Source: Pseudomonas sp. GM79
GTDB lineage: Bacteria; Pseudomonadota; Gammaproteobacteria; Pseudomonadales; Pseudomonadaceae
NCBI RefSeq assembly: GCF_000282495.1
Contig: NZ_AKJE01000024.1
Location: 1-64,000, forward strand
DNA: 64,000 nt
Reading direction: 5' to 3'
Positions 8,365 through 19,998 of the stretch are shown here, piece by piece. Within the stretch, counting starts at the first letter, position 1. Every line of letters begins with the position of its first letter. The position numbers were made by a program, and so were the translations under genes. The notes beneath the pieces were generated by a model. The model searched no databases and was not told the origin of the DNA. It worked only from the letters and a program-made list of their open reading frames with translations.

Positions 8365-8706
8365 TCAGACTTTTCTGACGAACTCGGATTTGAGTTTCAT
8401 CGGGCCGATGCCATCGATCTTGCAGTCGATGTCGTGGTCGCCATCGCACAGGCGGATGTTCTTGACCTTGGTGCCGACCTTGACCACCAACGATGTGCCT
8501 TTGACCTTGAGGTCCTTGATCACGGTGATGGTATCGCCGTCCTGCAGGACATTGCCGACCGAATCCTTTTTCACTGTGTCATCGGACGCCGCTTCGGCTT
8601 CACCGCTGGCGGACCATTCGTGGGCGCACTCGGGGCAGATCAGCTGGGTGCCGTCTTCGTAGGTGTACTCGGAATTGCATTTTGGGCAGGGTGGCAGCGT
8701 GCTCAC
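8365..8706 (-). CDS. yjdM: YjdM/PhnA family zinc-ribbon protein
   Basis: A 113-residue protein of the YjdM (PhnA) family. The N-terminal zinc ribbon has two Cys pairs, CPKC (near residue 7) and CPEC (near 24). The C-terminal SH3-like domain carries the typical [15 protein letters not shown] segment. The family was once named for alkylphosphonate use, but that role is not established. The start codon is GTG at 8706, supported by AAGGAG 8 bases upstream. It lies between ispB and the PA4570-like gene on the same strand, separated from ispB by a perfect long hairpin. Confidence 0.9.
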   Translation of the reverse strand: MSTLPPCPKCNSEYTYEDGTQLICPECAHEWSASGEAEAASDDTVKKDSVGNVLQDGDTITVIKDLKVKGTSLVVKVGTKVKNIRLCDGDHDIDCKIDGIGPMKLKSEFVRKV

Positions 8707-8780
8707 TAAGGCTCCTTGGATTCAGGATCGCTAAAAAGCGCACATTGTATAGGGTTTTTCAGGCGCAGGGAGCTGAAAGC

Positions 8781-8856
8781 AAAAGATCGCAGCCTTCGGC
8801 AGCTCCTACAGGGTTTTGTGGACACCTGTAGGAGCTGCCGAAGGCTGCGATCTTTT
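8781..8856. repeat. Perfect inverted repeat with 32-bp arms
   Basis: Left arm 8781-8812 (begins AAAAGATCGCAGCC, ends GCTCCTACAGG) is the exact reverse complement of 8825-8856, with a 12-base loop. It is a different REP class from the TGTGGGAGCGGG copies; a single imperfect copy occurs at 51251-51296. It starts 4 bases after the ispB stop and should fold in the ispB transcript as a very stable hairpin. Confidence 0.85.
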
Positions 8857-8860
8857 GATC

Positions 8861-9829
8861 TTAATGCGTGCGGGCGACTGCGAACTCACTCAACTCAACC
8901 AGCGCATCGCGGTATTCGCTGGCGGGCAGGGCGTCGAGGCACTTGATCGCACGGGCCACATAATCGCGGGCCAGTTGCGCGGTGTAATCCAGCGAACCGG
9001 AAGCTTCAACAGCTTCGCGAATGCTTTCCAGATCTTCGATGCCACCTTTCTGGATCGCCCGACGAACCAGTGCGGCCTGCTCCGGAGTGCCTTCGCGCAT
9101 GGTGTAGATCAGCGGCAGCGTCGGTTTACCTTCGGCCAGATCGTCGCCGACGTTCTTGCCCAGGGTTTCGGCGTCGCCACGATAATCCAGCAGGTCGTCG
9201 ACCAATTGGAAGGCCACCCCCAGGTGATCGCCGAAGGTGCGCAGTGCTTCGCTCTGTTCTGGCGAGGCACCGGCCAGAGCGGCGGCACTGTGGGTCGAGG
9301 CTTCGAAGAGCATCGCGGTTTTGCCGCGGATGACTTCCATGTAGGTTTCTTCGGTGGTGCTGGCGTCGCGGACCTTCGACAGCTGCAACACTTCGCCTTC
9401 AGCGATGATGCGCGTGGCTTGCGAAAGGATCTTCATCACCGGCATGGAGCCCAGTTCGACCATCATTTCGAAAGAGCGCGAATACAGGAAGTCGCCCACC
9501 AGCACGCTTGGTGCATTGCCCCACATGGCGTTGGCGGTCGAGCGGCCACGGCGCATGCCGGACATGTCGACGACGTCGTCGTGCAGCAGGGTGGCGGTGT
9601 GCAGGAACTCGATGGTCGCGGCCAACAGACGCAGGTCATCGCCTTCGCGGCCGAGTGCCTTGCCGCACAGCAGCACGAGCAACGGGCGCAGGCGTTTACC
9701 GCCGGCCGAGGTAATGTAGTCGCCGATTTTCGATACCAGCGGCACTCGGGAAGTCAGCTGTTTCTTGATGATGCCGTCGACGGCGCTAAAATCGTCCGCC
9801 ACCGCGCGGTAGAAAGCTTGGGGTTGCAT
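8861..9829 (-). CDS. ispB: Polyprenyl (octaprenyl) diphosphate synthase IspB
   Basis: A 322-residue trans-prenyltransferase that extends farnesyl diphosphate with isopentenyl diphosphate to make the ubiquinone side chain. The first Asp-rich motif is LLHDDVVDMSGMRRG (near 83-97) and the second is LVDDLLDYRGD (near 210). The KRLRP substrate-binding segment is near residue 45. Length and motifs are typical of the family. It corresponds to PA4569 and diverges from rplU, as in E. coli and other gammaproteobacteria. A perfect long hairpin sits right after the stop. Confidence 0.95.
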   Translation of the reverse strand: MQPQAFYRAVADDFSAVDGIIKKQLTSRVPLVSKIGDYITSAGGKRLRPLLVLLCGKALGREGDDLRLLAATIEFLHTATLLHDDVVDMSGMRRGRSTANAMWGNAPSVLVGDFLYSRSFEMMVELGSMPVMKILSQATRIIAEGEVLQLSKVRDASTTEETYMEVIRGKTAMLFEASTHSAAALAGASPEQSEALRTFGDHLGVAFQLVDDLLDYRGDAETLGKNVGDDLAEGKPTLPLIYTMREGTPEQAALVRRAIQKGGIEDLESIREAVEASGSLDYTAQLARDYVARAIKCLDALPASEYRDALVELSEFAVARTH

Positions 9830-9908
9830 CAGCGACAGTTGCTCCAGAAGGGTTGCGCGGCATGCTAGGACCCACGTCGGCGGGTGTCAAGGCACGATAG
9901 ACGACCAC

Positions 9909-9937
9909 TTGCAACGCTCAAGCAGCTTGCGTACAAT
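9909..9937 (+). promoter_or_regulatory. Sigma-70 promoter of rplU-rpmA
   Basis: TTGCAA (9909-9914), a 17-base spacer and TACAAT (9932-9937). Spacing is optimal and both hexamers are close to consensus. It leaves a leader of about 125 bases before rplU. Confidence 0.75.
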
Positions 9938-10069
9938 CGCGCACCCTGAACTTCCTGGGCAGCACCTGCCTTACGCAATTGCAAACAGGCCTTCCAGCCT
10001 TATGCAGCCATGCCAGCCAATACCTCTTCTTATAAAGAGCTGGGTGAGCAGGATTATCGGAGAAATACC

Positions 10070-10384
10070 ATGTCTTATGCAGTAATCGTTACTGGTGGCA
10101 AGCAGTACAAAGTTGCTCCAGGTGAATACCTGAAGATCGAAAAACTGGAAATTGCTACCGGCGAATCCGTTACTTTTGATCGCGTTCTGTTGGTTGCCAA
10201 TGGCGACGACGTGAATATCGGCGCTCCAGTTGTTCCTGGCGCTACCGTTGTGGCTGAAGTGATCTCCCAAGGTCGTCACGATAAAGTCCGCATCATCAAG
10301 TTCCGTCGTCGTAAGCACCACATGAAGCGTATGGGCCACCGCCAGTGGTACACCGAGATCAAAATCACCGGTATTCAGGCTTAA
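10070..10384 (+). CDS. rplU: 50S ribosomal protein L21
   Basis: A 104-residue protein with the L21 opening [20 protein letters not shown] and the basic C-terminal signature [16 protein letters not shown], which contacts 23S rRNA. The ATG at 10070 has CGGAG upstream; the longer frame from 10010 has no family support. It is co-transcribed with rpmA, 35 bases downstream. Confidence 0.97.
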   Translation: MSYAVIVTGGKQYKVAPGEYLKIEKLEIATGESVTFDRVLLVANGDDVNIGAPVVPGATVVAEVISQGRHDKVRIIKFRRRKHHMKRMGHRQWYTEIKITGIQA

Positions 10385-10419
10385 TTTCAGCCTAATTCCT
10401 CACTAGGAGAATTGAACTC

Positions 10420-10695
10420 ATGGCACACAAAAAAGCTGGTGGTAGTACCCGTAACGGTCGCGACTCAGAAGCCAAACGCCTTGGCGTGAAGATGTATGGC
10501 GGCCAGGTTATCATTCCGGGCAACATCATCGTGCGTCAGCGCGGCACCCAATTCCACGCTGGCTACGGCGTTGGCATGGGCAAAGATCACACTCTGTTCG
10601 CTAAAATCGACGGCGTGATCAAGTTCGAAGTAAAAGGCGCCTTCGGTCGTCGTTACGTAAGCATTGTCCCGAAGACTGACGTCGTCGCGGCATAA
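10420..10695 (+). CDS. rpmA: 50S ribosomal protein L27
   Basis: A 91-residue protein with the L27 N-terminus [20 protein letters not shown], which reaches the peptidyl transferase centre, and the [16 protein letters not shown] segment. AGGAG lies upstream of the ATG. There is no N-terminal extension of the cleaved Firmicute type. It is the second gene of rplU-rpmA and is followed by a strong terminator. Confidence 0.97.
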   Translation: MAHKKAGGSTRNGRDSEAKRLGVKMYGGQVIIPGNIIVRQRGTQFHAGYGVGMGKDHTLFAKIDGVIKFEVKGAFGRRYVSIVPKTDVVAA

Positions 10696-10710
10696 TTACG
10701 TAGTTGCTGG

Positions 10711-10739
10711 AAAAGCCCTGTCTTGCGACGGGGCTTTTT
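10711..10739 (+). terminator. Terminator after rpmA
   Basis: Stem AAAAGCCCTGTC / GACGGGGCTTTT with a TTGC loop and a T-run, 15 bases after the rpmA stop. It may be partial, since obg follows on the same strand. Confidence 0.88.
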
Positions 10740-10849
10740 CGTTTGTGGGGTGAGTCTCTTGCAAAGCTGTTTGTGATGGGCTCCAGCGCTGTATTGGCGG
10801 TCGTTGATTGAGGTCGCTGCGCTCATTTTTGCAAGAGTCTTATGTCTAG

Positions 10850-12112
<1,263 letters not shown>

Positions 12113-12132
12113 TTCGTTGCGATAAACTTAAG

Positions 12133-12156
12133 CGCCGCTCACTAGAGCGGCGTTTT
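12133..12156 (+). terminator. Terminator after obg
   Basis: Stem CGCCGCTC / GAGCGGCG with an ACTA loop, followed by TTTT, 20 bases after the obg stop. Confidence 0.85.
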
Positions 12157-12235
12157 AGTATCTGGAAATCGGTAGTCACGAATAACGTTACGGGCAGCGC
12201 TGGGTCGTGCTGTCCTCAAGCTAAGGTTGAAGATG

Positions 12236-13354
12236 ATGCGGAGCAAGGTGACAGGTGCGCAGCGTTGGGTCGTGAAGATCGGCAGCGCTTTGCTGACGGC
12301 GGACGGCAAAGGCCTGGATCGCGCGGCAATGGGTGTCTGGGTCGAACAGATGGTTGCCCTGCACGAGGCGGGAGTTGAGCTGGTGCTGGTGTCCTCCGGG
12401 GCAGTGGCGGCGGGTATGAGCCGCTTGGGCTGGACTGTACGACCCAGTGCAATGCACGAGTTGCAGGCCGCTGCCGCCATCGGTCAGATGGGGTTGGTGC
12501 AGGCTTGGGAGTCGAGCTTCGCCGAGCATGGCCGACATACCGCGCAGATTCTCCTGACTCACGACGATTTGTCCGACCGCAAGCGCTACCTGAACGCTCG
12601 CAGTACCTTGCGCGCGCTGGTCGAGCTCAAGGTGATCCCGGTGATCAACGAGAACGACACCGTGGTCACTGACGAAATCCGTTTCGGCGACAACGACACG
12701 TTGGCAGCGTTGGTGGCGAATCTGGTTGAAGCTGATTTGCTGGTGATCCTCACCGATCGCGACGGCATGTTCGACGCTGATCCGCGCAACAATCCCGATG
12801 CCAAGCTGATTTACGAGGCGCGTGCCGATGATCCGGCACTGGATGCGGTGGCTGGCAGCACGGGCGGTGCGCTGGGTCGTGGCGGCATGCAGACCAAGTT
12901 GCGCGCTGCGCGTCTGGCGGCGCGTTCCGGTGCGCACACCATCATTGTCGGCGGGCGCATTGATCGCGTGCTGGATCGTCTCAAGGCTGGCGAGCGCATC
13001 GGTACCTTGTTGTCACCTGAGCGCGGCATGCTGGCGGCGCGTAAGCAGTGGCTGGCCGGGCATCTGCAAACCCGCGGCACGCTGGTGCTGGATGCGGGGG
13101 CGGTGACGGCGTTGTCCCAGGGCAATAAAAGTTTGCTGCCGGTGGGCGTCAAACTGGTCCAGGGCAGTTTCCGTCGCGGCGAAATGGTGGTCTGCGTGGC
13201 GCCGGACGGTCGTGAAATTGCCCGTGGCCTGGCTAACTACAGTGCTCTGGAAGCACAAAAAATCATCGGTCAGTCGTCTGAGGCGATTGTCGGTCTGCTG
13301 GGTTACATGGCGGAGCCGGAACTGGTTCACCGCGATAACCTGATTCTGGTCTGA
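12236..13354 (+). CDS. proB: Glutamate 5-kinase
   Basis: A 372-residue enzyme that phosphorylates glutamate in the first step of proline synthesis. The amino-acid kinase domain (about 1-260) shows [21 protein letters not shown] and [13 protein letters not shown]. The C-terminal PUA domain (about 275-365) is present, as in E. coli ProB. Three starts are close together (TTG 12227, ATG 12233, ATG 12236). The TAAGG site at 12222-12226 and the known Pseudomonas N-terminus MRSKVTG favour 12236. It is followed 12 bases later by creA, probably in one transcript. Confidence 0.95.
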   Translation: MRSKVTGAQRWVVKIGSALLTADGKGLDRAAMGVWVEQMVALHEAGVELVLVSSGAVAAGMSRLGWTVRPSAMHELQAAAAIGQMGLVQAWESSFAEHGRHTAQILLTHDDLSDRKRYLNARSTLRALVELKVIPVINENDTVVTDEIRFGDNDTLAALVANLVEADLLVILTDRDGMFDADPRNNPDAKLIYEARADDPALDAVAGSTGGALGRGGMQTKLRAARLAARSGAHTIIVGGRIDRVLDRLKAGERIGTLLSPERGMLAARKQWLAGHLQTRGTLVLDAGAVTALSQGNKSLLPVGVKLVQGSFRRGEMVVCVAPDGREIARGLANYSALEAQKIIGQSSEAIVGLLGYMAEPELVHRDNLILV

Positions 13355-13366
13355 AGGAATACCTGA

Positions 13367-13831
13367 ATGCGTGTGGCAAAAGGATTATTGGGCTTGTTGT
13401 TGGCGATGCCGCTGTTGGCTTCGGCTGATGAAATTGGCCAGGTGTCGACGGTGTTCAAGTTCGTCGGCCCGAACGACCGTATCGTTGTCGAGGCGTTTGA
13501 TGATCCGAAAGTGGATGGCGTGACTTGCTACCTGTCGCGCGCCAAGACTGGCGGGGTAAAGGGTGGGTTAGGTCTGGCCGAGGATCGCGCTGAAGCTTCT
13601 ATTGCGTGCCGTCAGGTCGGGCCGATCAACTTCAAGGGTGAGCTCAAGGATGGCGAGGAGGTGTTCAAGGAGCGCACGTCCCTGGTGTTCAAGACCATGC
13701 AAGTGGTGCGATTCCTCGATAAGAAGCGCAATACGCTGGTGTACCTGGTTTATAGCGATCGTTTGATCGAGGGCAGTCCGCAGAATGCGGTGACGGCGAT
13801 TCCGATTTTGCCGTGGGCACACGCTCAATAA
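13367..13831 (+). CDS. creA: CreA family periplasmic protein
   Basis: A 154-residue protein with a signal peptide ([14 protein letters not shown], cut near residue 20) and the CreA domain, including [20 protein letters not shown], the conserved Cys of GVTCYLSRA and SIACRQVGP, and the C-terminal [13 protein letters not shown]. The family is conserved in proteobacteria and its role is unknown. It has no creBCD genes beside it. It corresponds to PA4564 and follows proB by 12 bases. GAAGGAAT provides the ribosome site. Confidence 0.92.
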   Translation: MRVAKGLLGLLLAMPLLASADEIGQVSTVFKFVGPNDRIVVEAFDDPKVDGVTCYLSRAKTGGVKGGLGLAEDRAEASIACRQVGPINFKGELKDGEEVFKERTSLVFKTMQVVRFLDKKRNTLVYLVYSDRLIEGSPQNAVTAIPILPWAHAQ

Positions 13832-13848
13832 GCTAGCAAGGATCAAAA

Positions 13849-13938
13849 TGTGGGAGCGGGCTTGCTCGCGAAGACTGGCTGACATTCAGCATCTATGTTG
13901 ACTGTTACGCCGCCTTCGCGAGCAAGCTCGCTCCCACA
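13849..13938. repeat. REPIN
   Basis: Arms TGTGGGAGCGGGCTTGCTCG (from 13849) and the reverse complement (to 13938; one change, AAGCTCGC for AAGCCCGC). A T-run follows immediately, so it could also help end the proB-creA transcript. Confidence 0.88.
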
Positions 13939-13974
13939 TTTTTTTTGCGTGGTGTTTGCCAAATCGCAGGCAAT

Positions 13975-14002
13975 AAAAAACCGACCCTGAGGTCGGTTTT
14001 TT
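13975..14002. terminator. Bidirectional terminator between creA and rpsT
   Basis: AAAAAACCGACC / GGTCGGTTTTTT with a CTGA loop. A/T runs on both sides make it a terminator for rpsT (minus) and for creA (plus). Confidence 0.92.
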
Positions 14003-14016
14003 AATGAGCGTGTCGC

Positions 14017-14295
14017 TTAGGCAGCAGCGGCAACGTTCAGGGCCTTTACGTGGCCATTCAGGCGGCTCTTATGACGAGCAGCTTTGTTCTTGTGGATGAT
14101 GCCTTTATCGGCCATACGGTCGATAACTGGCACAGCCAGAACGTAAGCAGCTTGAGCTTTGGCAGCGTCTTTTGCGTCGATGGCCTTAACTACATTCTTG
14201 ATGTAGGTACGAACCATGGAACGCAGGCTGGCGTTGTGGCTGCGACGCTTCTCAGCCTGTTTTGCACGTTTTTTGGCGGAAGGTGTGTTGGCCAC
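14017..14295 (-). CDS. rpsT: 30S ribosomal protein S20
   Basis: A 92-residue basic helical protein with the S20 opening [20 protein letters not shown] and the [20 protein letters not shown] C-terminus (here [16 protein letters not shown]). The start codon is GTG at 14295, with GGAG 8 bases upstream. A non-ATG start would fit the known translational self-control of rpsT in E. coli (UUG there), although that is an analogy. It diverges from murJ, as in many gammaproteobacteria. Confidence 0.96.
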   Translation of the reverse strand: MANTPSAKKRAKQAEKRRSHNASLRSMVRTYIKNVVKAIDAKDAAKAQAAYVLAVPVIDRMADKGIIHKNKAARHKSRLNGHVKALNVAAAA

Positions 14296-14547
14296 CGTCG
14301 AGCTCCTCGAAAGACTTTTTAGGAAATAGCAAACAAAATAGGCCGCGAATCATGCCGATGAGTTGATGTCTTGTCAAGGGCGGTTGAGACGATCCGCTAA
14401 GTGGCAGGTATAGAGCGCCGGGATATTTCTTTCCGGCGTGCGACCTGTAAACTCGCGAGCTTTGGCTCTGTGCTGTTGCGGCGCGGAGTATCGCATAAGT
14501 GGGCGCGTTGTTCGCCTGCTGTTTATCGACAGGCAAAAACTCTTTCA

Positions 14548-16086
14548 ATGAATCTGCTCAAATCGTTGGCCGCTGTCAGCTCTATCACGATGGTTTCCCG
14601 GGTGTTGGGGTTCGTTCGCGACACCCTTATCGCTCGCGCATTTGGTGCGGGAATGGCGACCGACGCCTTCTTTATCGCCTTCAAACTGCCCAATCTGCTG
14701 CGGCGAATCTTCGCTGAGGGAGCATTTTCCCAGGCGTTCGTGCCGATTCTCGCCGAATATAAAAGCCAGAAGGGCGAGGAGGCGACGCGAACCTTCATTG
14801 CCTACGTCTCGGGCCTGCTGACGCTGGTGCTGGCGCTGGTCACCGCGCTGGGCATGCTCGCTGCGCCTTGGGTCATCTGGGCTACGGCGCCGGGTTTCGT
14901 CACGACCCCGGAAAAATTCGAGCTGACCACCGATCTGCTGCGGGTCACTTTTCCTTATATATTGCTGATCTCCCTGTCTTCATTGGCCGGCGCGATCCTC
15001 AATACCTGGAACCGCTTCTCGGTCCCGGCCTTCGTGCCGACCCTGCTCAATGTCAGCATGATCGTCTTTGCGGTGTTCCTGACGCCGTATTTCGATCCGC
15101 CGGTAATGGCGCTGGGCTGGGCCGTTCTGGTAGGTGGTCTGGCTCAGTTGCTGTTTCAACTGCCGCACCTGAAGAAGATCGGCATGTTGGTGCTGCCGCG
15201 CCTGAGTCTGCGCGATAGCGGTGTCTGGCGGGTCATGAAGCAGATGTTGCCAGCGATCATCGGCGTTTCGGTGAGCCAGATTTCGCTGATCATCAACACC
15301 ATATTTGCTTCGTTTCTGGTGGCCGGTTCCGTTTCTTGGATGTATTACGCCGATCGCCTGATGGAATTGCCATCCGGTGTGCTGGGTGTGGCACTGGGCA
15401 CGATTCTGCTGCCGACCCTGGCCAGGACTTATGCCAGCCAGGATCGCCACGAATACTCGCGGATCCTCGATTGGGGGCTGCGCCTGTGCTTCATGCTGGT
15501 ATTACCGTGCGCCCTGGCGCTGGGGATTCTGGCTGAGCCGCTGACGGTTTCGTTGTTCCAGTACGGCCAATTCAGCGCATTCGATGCGGCCATGACTCAG
15601 CGCGCGTTGATTGCCTATTCCGTCGGTTTGCTGGGGATTATCGTGATCAAAGTGCTGGCGCCAGGCTTTTATGCGCAACAAAACATCCGGACTCCGGTAA
15701 AAATCGCGATTTTCACCCTGATCGTCACTCAGCTTTTCAACCTGGTGCTGATCGGTCCGCTGGCTCATGCTGGTCTGGCTCTGGCCATCAGCGCGGGCGC
15801 CTGCATCAATGCCGGACTGTTGTTCTATCAGTTGCGCAAGCAGCAGATGTATCAGCCGCAGCCGGGCTGGGCGAAGTTCGGGCTCAAATTGTTGGTGGCG
15901 GTTTCGGTGATGTCCGCGGTATTGCTGGGCGCAATGCACTTTATGCCCGCCTGGGCGGAAGGGCATATGCTGGAGCGTTTGCTGCGTCTGGGCGCATTGG
16001 TGATCGCCGGCGTGGCGGTCTATTTCGGCATGTTGCTGTTGATGGGCTTCCGTTTGCGCGACTTCAATCGCAAGGCCTTGAACTGA
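14548..16086 (+). CDS. murJ: Lipid II flippase MurJ (MviN)
   Basis: A 512-residue inner-membrane protein of the MOP superfamily with about 14 hydrophobic segments. It moves lipid II across the inner membrane for peptidoglycan synthesis. The family N-terminus [20 protein letters not shown], the [12 protein letters not shown] segment and the [17 protein letters not shown] loop are present. The ATG at 14548 matches this N-terminus; the frame is open upstream to 14401 but that part is not family-like. It corresponds to PA4562 and heads the series murJ-ribF-ileS-lspA-fkpB-ispH. Confidence 0.95.
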   Translation: MNLLKSLAAVSSITMVSRVLGFVRDTLIARAFGAGMATDAFFIAFKLPNLLRRIFAEGAFSQAFVPILAEYKSQKGEEATRTFIAYVSGLLTLVLALVTALGMLAAPWVIWATAPGFVTTPEKFELTTDLLRVTFPYILLISLSSLAGAILNTWNRFSVPAFVPTLLNVSMIVFAVFLTPYFDPPVMALGWAVLVGGLAQLLFQLPHLKKIGMLVLPRLSLRDSGVWRVMKQMLPAIIGVSVSQISLIINTIFASFLVAGSVSWMYYADRLMELPSGVLGVALGTILLPTLARTYASQDRHEYSRILDWGLRLCFMLVLPCALALGILAEPLTVSLFQYGQFSAFDAAMTQRALIAYSVGLLGIIVIKVLAPGFYAQQNIRTPVKIAIFTLIVTQLFNLVLIGPLAHAGLALAISAGACINAGLLFYQLRKQQMYQPQPGWAKFGLKLLVAVSVMSAVLLGAMHFMPAWAEGHMLERLLRLGALVIAGVAVYFGMLLLMGFRLRDFNRKALN

Positions 16087-16181
16087 GGCTTTTGTCTCGA
16101 TAAACACGGGCGGGCCGGCAGTTTTGTCGGCTCGATCACTTTGGGTTACGGTGTTGCCTGTCGTCGGCCGCCGGGTGTGGT

Positions 16182-16187
16182 TATAAT
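16182..16187 (+). promoter_or_regulatory. Possible -10 element before ribF
   Basis: A perfect TATAAT, 29 bases before the ribF ATG. No convincing -35 lies at 16-18 bases, so this is tentative. If used, transcription would begin near 16194, which favours the ATG at 16216 over that at 16198. Confidence 0.35.
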
Positions 16188-16215
16188 CGACCACTTTATG
16201 AGCAAGAAGCGCGTT

Positions 16216-17166
16216 ATGCAGCTGGTTCGAGGCCTCCACAACCTGCGCCCCCAGCATCGGGGCTGTGTCGCCACTATTGGCAACTTTGACGGTGTTCACC
16301 GTGGTCACCAGGCTATCCTGGCCCGGCTGCGTGAGCGTGCGCTCGAGTTGGGCGTGCCCAGCTGCGTGGTGATTTTTGAGCCGCAGCCGCGAGAATTCTT
16401 CGCCCCGGACACCGCCCCGGCCCGTCTGGCCCGCTTGCGGGACAAACTGCAGCTGCTGGCCGAAGAGGGCGTCGACCGGGTGCTGTGCCTGGCGTTCAAT
16501 CAGCGCCTGAGCAAACTCAGCGCCAACGAATTCGTCGATACTATTCTGGTGGACGGCCTCGGCGTGCAGCATCTGGAGGTCGGCGACGATTTCCGTTTCG
16601 GCTGTGACCGGCTAGGGGATTTCGATTTCCTGCAACAGGCCGGCGTCCTTCAGGGGTTTACCGTCGAAGCGGCGCAGACCGTTGTGCTGGACGGCATTCG
16701 TGTCAGCAGCACTCAGGTGCGTAACGCCCTGGCCGCTGCCGATTTTGCCTTGGCCGAGCGGCTGCTCGGTCGTCCGTACCGGATTGCCGGGCGGGTCCTG
16801 CATGGCCAGAAGCTTGCGCGCCAGCTCGGTACGCCGACCGCCAACATACAACTCAAGCGTCGTCGTGTGCCGCTGTCCGGGGTTTATCTGGTCAACGTCG
16901 ACATCGACGGCAAGACCTGGCCAGGCGTCGCCAATATCGGCGTGCGGCCAACGGTCCAAGGTGATGGCAAAGCCCACCTTGAAGTACATCTTTTAGATTT
17001 TGCCGGCGATCTGTATGACCGGCGTTTGACGGTGGTTTTCCACCACAAGCTGCGTGAAGAGCAGCGTTTCGCCTCTCTGGAGGCGCTTAAGACGGCGATC
17101 AATGCGGATGTCGCCGCCGCCCGTGCCCTGTCGCACCTAGCGCCAATCGCTAATGAAGAGCCTTAA
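16216..17166 (+). CDS. ribF: Bifunctional riboflavin kinase / FAD synthetase
   Basis: A 316-residue enzyme that makes FMN and FAD. The N-terminal FAD synthetase domain (about 1-170) has GNFDGVHRGHQAIL (near 22) and SSTQVRNALA (near 160). The C-terminal riboflavin kinase domain (about 185-310) has GRVLHGQKLARQLGTPTANI and GVYLVNVDIDG. The ATG at 16216 gives the Pseudomonas N-terminus MQLVRGLHNLRP. Its TAA directly abuts the ileS ATG, so the two are translated from one mRNA. Confidence 0.95.
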   Translation: MQLVRGLHNLRPQHRGCVATIGNFDGVHRGHQAILARLRERALELGVPSCVVIFEPQPREFFAPDTAPARLARLRDKLQLLAEEGVDRVLCLAFNQRLSKLSANEFVDTILVDGLGVQHLEVGDDFRFGCDRLGDFDFLQQAGVLQGFTVEAAQTVVLDGIRVSSTQVRNALAAADFALAERLLGRPYRIAGRVLHGQKLARQLGTPTANIQLKRRRVPLSGVYLVNVDIDGKTWPGVANIGVRPTVQGDGKAHLEVHLLDFAGDLYDRRLTVVFHHKLREEQRFASLEALKTAINADVAAARALSHLAPIANEEP

Positions 17167-19998
17167 ATGACCGACTATAAAGCCACGCTAAACCTTCCGG
17201 ACACCGCCTTCCCAATGAAGGCCGGCCTGCCTCAGCGCGAACCGCAGATTCTGCAGCGCTGGGACAGCATTGGCCTGTACGGTAAGTTGCGCGAGATTGG
17301 CAAGGATCGTCCGAAGTTCGTACTTCACGACGGTCCTCCGTACGCCAACGGCACGATTCACATCGGTCATGCGCTGAACAAGATTCTCAAGGACATGATC
17401 ATCCGCTCGAAAACCCTGTCGGGTTTCGACGCGCCTTATGTTCCGGGCTGGGACTGCCACGGCCTGCCGATCGAGCACAAAGTCGAAGTGACCCACGGCA
17501 AGAACCTGGGCGCGGACAAAACCCGTGAACTGTGCCGTGCCTACGCCACCGAGCAGATCGAAGGCCAGAAGTCCGAATTCATCCGTCTGGGCGTGTTGGG
17601 CGATTTCGCCAACCCGTACAAAACCATGGACTTCAAAAACGAGGCCGGTGAAATCCGCGCCCTGGCGGAAATCGTCAAGGGTGGCTTCGTGTTCAAGGGC
17701 CTGAAGCCTGTGAACTGGTGCTTTGACTGTGGTTCGGCCCTGGCTGAAGCGGAAGTCGAGTACGAGAACAAAAAATCCGCGACCATCGACGTGGCGTTCC
17801 CGATTGCTGACGAAGCCAAACTGGCTGCCGCGTTCGGTCTGCCATCGCTGGGCAAACCTGCTTCGATCGTGATCTGGACCACCACCCCGTGGACCATCCC
17901 GGCCAACCAGGCGCTGAACGTTCACCCAGAGTTCAACTACGCCCTGGTCGACGTCGGCGACAAACTGCTGGTGCTGGCTGAAGAGCTGGTCGAGTCGTGC
18001 CTGGCCCGCTACAGCCTGGAAGGTTCGGTCATTGCGACCACCACCGGTAAAGCACTGGAACTGATCAACTTCCGTCACCCCTTCTACGATCGTCTGTCGC
18101 CGGTTTACCTGGCCGAATACGTCGAACTGGGCGCGGGCACCGGTGTGGTTCACTCCTCGCCAGCCTACGGCGTAGACGACTTCGTGACCTGTAAAGCCTA
18201 TGGCATGGTCAACGATGACATCCTCAATCCGGTGCAAAGCAACGGCGTGTACGCGACGTCGCTGGAGTTTTTCGGCGGCCAGTTCATCTGGAAGGCCAAC
18301 CCGGCCATCGTCGACAAACTGTCGGAAGTCGGCTCGCTGCTGCACACCGAAACCATTGAACACAGCTACATGCACTGCTGGCGTCACAAGACCCCGCTGA
18401 TCTACCGCGCCACCGCGCAGTGGTTCATCGGCATGGACAAAGAGCCTGCAACCGGCGAAACCCTGCGCAAGCGGGCGATCAAAGCCATCGAAGAGACAAA
18501 ATTCGTTCCGGCCTGGGGCCAGGCGCGTCTGCACTCGATGATCGCCAACCGTCCTGACTGGTGCATCTCCCGTCAGCGCAACTGGGGCGTGCCGATCCCG
18601 TTCTTCCTGAACAAGGAAAGCGGCGAGCTGCACCCACGCACTGTCGAACTGATGGAAATCGTTGCCCAGCGCGTCGAAGTCGAAGGCATCGAAGCCTGGT
18701 TCAAGATGGACGCCGCCGAGTTGCTCGGTGAAGAAGCGCCGCTGTACGACAAGATCAGCGACACCCTGGACGTCTGGTTCGACTCGGGCACCACGCACTG
18801 GCACGTCCTGCGCGGCTCGCACTCGATGGGCCACGAGACCGGTCCACGCGCCGACCTGTACCTGGAAGGTTCGGACCAACACCGCGGCTGGTTCCACTCG
18901 TCGTTGCTGACCGGTTGTGCCATCGACGACCACGCCCCGTACCGCGAGCTGCTGACCCACGGTTTCACCGTCGACGAGTCCGGCCGCAAAATGTCCAAGT
19001 CTTTGGGCAACGTGATCGCGCCGCAGAAGGTCAACGACACCTTGGGCGCCGATATCATGCGTCTGTGGGTCGCTTCTACCGACTACTCGGGTGAAATGGC
19101 GGTTTCCGAGCAGATCCTGCAACGCAGTGCGGACGCCTACCGGCGCATCCGTAACACCGCGCGCTTCCTGCTTTCCAACCTGACCGGTTTCAACCCGGCC
19201 ACCGACATCCTGCCGGCCGAAGAAATGCTGGCGCTGGACCGTTGGGCCGTGGATCGCACCCTGCTGCTGCAACGCGAGCTGCAAGAGCACTACGGCGAAT
19301 ACCGCTTCTGGAACGTCTACTCCAAGATCCACAACTTCTGCGTGCAGGAGCTGGGTGGTTTCTACCTCGACATCATCAAGGACCGTCAGTACACCACTGG
19401 CGCCAACAGCAAGGCCCGTCGTTCGGCGCAAACCGCGCTGTACCACATCAGCGAAGCGCTGGTGCGCTGGATCGCGCCAATCCTGGCGTTCACCGCCGAC
19501 GAGCTGTGGCAGTACCTGCCGGGCGAGCGTAACGAGTCTGTGATGCTCAACACCTGGTACGAAGGCCTGACCGAATTGCCGGAAGGCTTCGAGCTGGACC
19601 GCGCCTACTGGGAGCGGATCATGGCGGTGAAGGTGGCGGTCAACAAGGAAATGGAGATCCAGCGTGCGGCCAAGGCCGTCGGTGGCAACCTGCAAGCCGA
19701 AGTGACGCTGTTCGCCGAAGACGCGCTGAGCGCCGATCTGGCCAAGCTGAGCAACGAACTGCGCTTCGTGTTGATTACCTCGACTGCCACCGTTGCACCG
19801 TTCGTGCAGGCTCCGGCAGACGCGGTGGTCACCGAAGTCGGCGGCCTGAAGCTCAAAGTGGTCAAGTCGAGCCATGCCAAGTGCGCCCGTTGCTGGCACT
19901 GCCGTGAAGACGTCGGCGTGAACCCGGAGCATCCGGAAATCTGCGGTCGTTGCGTCGACAACATCAGCGGCGCTGGCGAGGTTCGTCACTATGCCTAA
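17167..19998 (+). CDS. ileS: Isoleucyl-tRNA synthetase
   Basis: A 943-residue class I synthetase of the bacterial IleS1 type. It has the HIGH signature in [12 protein letters not shown] (near 58-69), KMSKS in [11 protein letters not shown] (near 600), the CP1 editing insertion (about 190-400) and a C-terminal zinc knuckle with CARCWHC and CGRC (near 905-930). The zinc knuckle marks the mupirocin-sensitive IleS1 form rather than IleS2. It starts immediately after ribF and overlaps lspA by 8 bases, as in E. coli. Confidence 0.98.
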   Translation: MTDYKATLNLPDTAFPMKAGLPQREPQILQRWDSIGLYGKLREIGKDRPKFVLHDGPPYANGTIHIGHALNKILKDMIIRSKTLSGFDAPYVPGWDCHGLPIEHKVEVTHGKNLGADKTRELCRAYATEQIEGQKSEFIRLGVLGDFANPYKTMDFKNEAGEIRALAEIVKGGFVFKGLKPVNWCFDCGSALAEAEVEYENKKSATIDVAFPIADEAKLAAAFGLPSLGKPASIVIWTTTPWTIPANQALNVHPEFNYALVDVGDKLLVLAEELVESCLARYSLEGSVIATTTGKALELINFRHPFYDRLSPVYLAEYVELGAGTGVVHSSPAYGVDDFVTCKAYGMVNDDILNPVQSNGVYATSLEFFGGQFIWKANPAIVDKLSEVGSLLHTETIEHSYMHCWRHKTPLIYRATAQWFIGMDKEPATGETLRKRAIKAIEETKFVPAWGQARLHSMIANRPDWCISRQRNWGVPIPFFLNKESGELHPRTVELMEIVAQRVEVEGIEAWFKMDAAELLGEEAPLYDKISDTLDVWFDSGTTHWHVLRGSHSMGHETGPRADLYLEGSDQHRGWFHSSLLTGCAIDDHAPYRELLTHGFTVDESGRKMSKSLGNVIAPQKVNDTLGADIMRLWVASTDYSGEMAVSEQILQRSADAYRRIRNTARFLLSNLTGFNPATDILPAEEMLALDRWAVDRTLLLQRELQEHYGEYRFWNVYSKIHNFCVQELGGFYLDIIKDRQYTTGANSKARRSAQTALYHISEALVRWIAPILAFTADELWQYLPGERNESVMLNTWYEGLTELPEGFELDRAYWERIMAVKVAVNKEMEIQRAAKAVGGNLQAEVTLFAEDALSADLAKLSNELRFVLITSTATVAPFVQAPADAVVTEVGGLKLKVVKSSHAKCARCWHCREDVGVNPEHPEICGRCVDNISGAGEVRHYA

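Noticed and set aside
16087..16215. FMN riboswitch before ribF
   Set aside because: The leader is short and shows none of the conserved RFN-element sequences; such switches normally precede ribB or transporters in this group.
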